From an uncultured Clostridia bacterium (lineage in GTDB: Bacteria > Bacillota > Clostridia > Christensenellales > UBA1242), in assembly GCA_930990975.1 (NCBI GenBank), contig CAKNRR010000001.1, forward strand, positions 73,756 to 137,755: a stretch of DNA of 64,000 bases, read 5' to 3'. Below, piece by piece: positions 63,722-64,000 of this stretch (the stretch's first letter is position 1; each line of letters starts with the position of its first letter). A program made the translations under genes and the position numbers. Below the pieces are notes generated by a model that saw only the letters and a list, made by a program, of their open reading frames with translations, was not told the DNA's origin and made no database searches.

Positions 63722-64000
63722 CTACCAATATTTTTTTGCTCTATTTGGCTTGTTTTCTTGCCTAGCTCGACCTATGACAAAATCGCCATTGTCTGTGCTG
63801 TCTGTAACAGTTGTGCCTGCACATATATAGCAATCGTTTTCAATTTTGATAGGGGCAATTATGTTGCAGTTTGAACCAATAAAAACATGATCTCCGACAA
63901 TGCTTTTGTTTTTTTCTTTGCCATTATAGTTAGCAAAAATAACTCCGCAACCTACATTGCAATCTTTCCCAATAGTAGCATCTCCCACATAAGCAAGATG
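63722..64000 (-). CDS. glmU: GlmU C-terminal acetyltransferase domain, 5' end beyond right edge
   Basis: The visible 92 codons run to the edge of the window and encode the left-handed beta-helix end of GlmU: YVGDATIGKDCNVGCGVIFANY, then VGDHVFIGSNCNIIAPIKIE and YICAGTTVTDSTDNGDFVIG, close to the usual GlmU end (GRARQENKPNRAKKYW). The domain acetylates glucosamine-1-phosphate; the uridyltransferase domain lies outside the window. It is co-oriented with glmM, consistent with joint UDP-GlcNAc synthesis. Incomplete only because of the window edge. Confidence 0.92.
   Translation of the reverse strand, partial: HLAYVGDATIGKDCNVGCGVIFANYNGKEKNKSIVGDHVFIGSNCNIIAPIKIENDCYICAGTTVTDSTDNGDFVIGRARQENKPNRAKKYW

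Noticed and set aside
1..64000. tRNA or rRNA genes
   Set aside because: No cloverleaf-like sequence with a T-psi-C motif or rRNA signature was found in the intergenic regions.

Overview
The window is strongly AT-rich chromosomal DNA with short spacers, purine-rich ribosome binding sites and many small operons. The dprA-topA-trmFO-hslVU order, a large Bacillus-type SRP RNA, a T-box leader on ileS and a Spo0A-type DNA-binding domain all point to a low-GC Gram-positive, probably an uncultivated clostridial (Bacillota) lineage. This placement is an inference from gene content; the window holds no rRNA or tRNA gene.

Layout. 1-662: two apparent gene remnants in opposite orientations, the left one a von Willebrand A/DUF11-type surface protein that runs off the edge. 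925-1329: a lone Spo0A C-terminal domain. 1607-7854: DNA repair and DNA processing genes (AlkD-like, ComM/YifB, DprA, TopA) and an HD hydrolase. 8139-12141: a membrane-anchored leucine-rich-repeat surface protein with two glycosyltransferases, inserted into the usual dprA-topA-trmFO-hslVU order. 12338-15414: divergent TrmFO, HslV, HslU. 15604-19001: TcdA-like dehydratase, thioredoxin, a second leucine-rich-repeat protein and a small coiled-coil protein. 19255-28904: defence island with an AAA ATPase, type I restriction-modification genes hsdR-hsdM-hsdS, silent hsdS cassettes and a tyrosine recombinase. 29271-35354: NifS/IscU-like pair, small membrane proteins, polysaccharide deacetylase, SRP RNA and a CBS protein. 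35435-43679: T-box, ileS, a hypothetical gene, rRNA methyltransferase, pseudouridine synthase and oligoendopeptidase F. 43941-53137: ABC transporter and three envelope or secreted proteins. 53236-55931 (minus): MBL-fold protein, membrane protein and glycosyltransferase. 56198-58113: an unrecognised gene pair. 58316-62096: a two-ATPase ABC exporter. 62265-64000 (minus): glmM and the 3' end of glmU.

The most striking system is the phase-variable type I restriction-modification locus. The expressed hsdS carries two target recognition domains (TRDs). Downstream, inverted and without start signals, lie a one-TRD cassette and a two-TRD cassette, with a tyrosine recombinase gene between them. Inverted repeats of 55, 240 and 77 bp join the active gene to these cassettes at exactly the TRD boundaries. 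The pool of two first-half and three second-half TRDs could give six specificities, the same logic as the pneumococcal ivr/SpnIII locus.

Other points of interest are: the IscU-like scaffold lacking two cluster ligands beside its desulfurase; the TrmFO-like protein lacking one catalytic cysteine; an SRP RNA with an atypical apical loop; paired operator-like repeats in front of the restriction island; and several unrecognised gene pairs.
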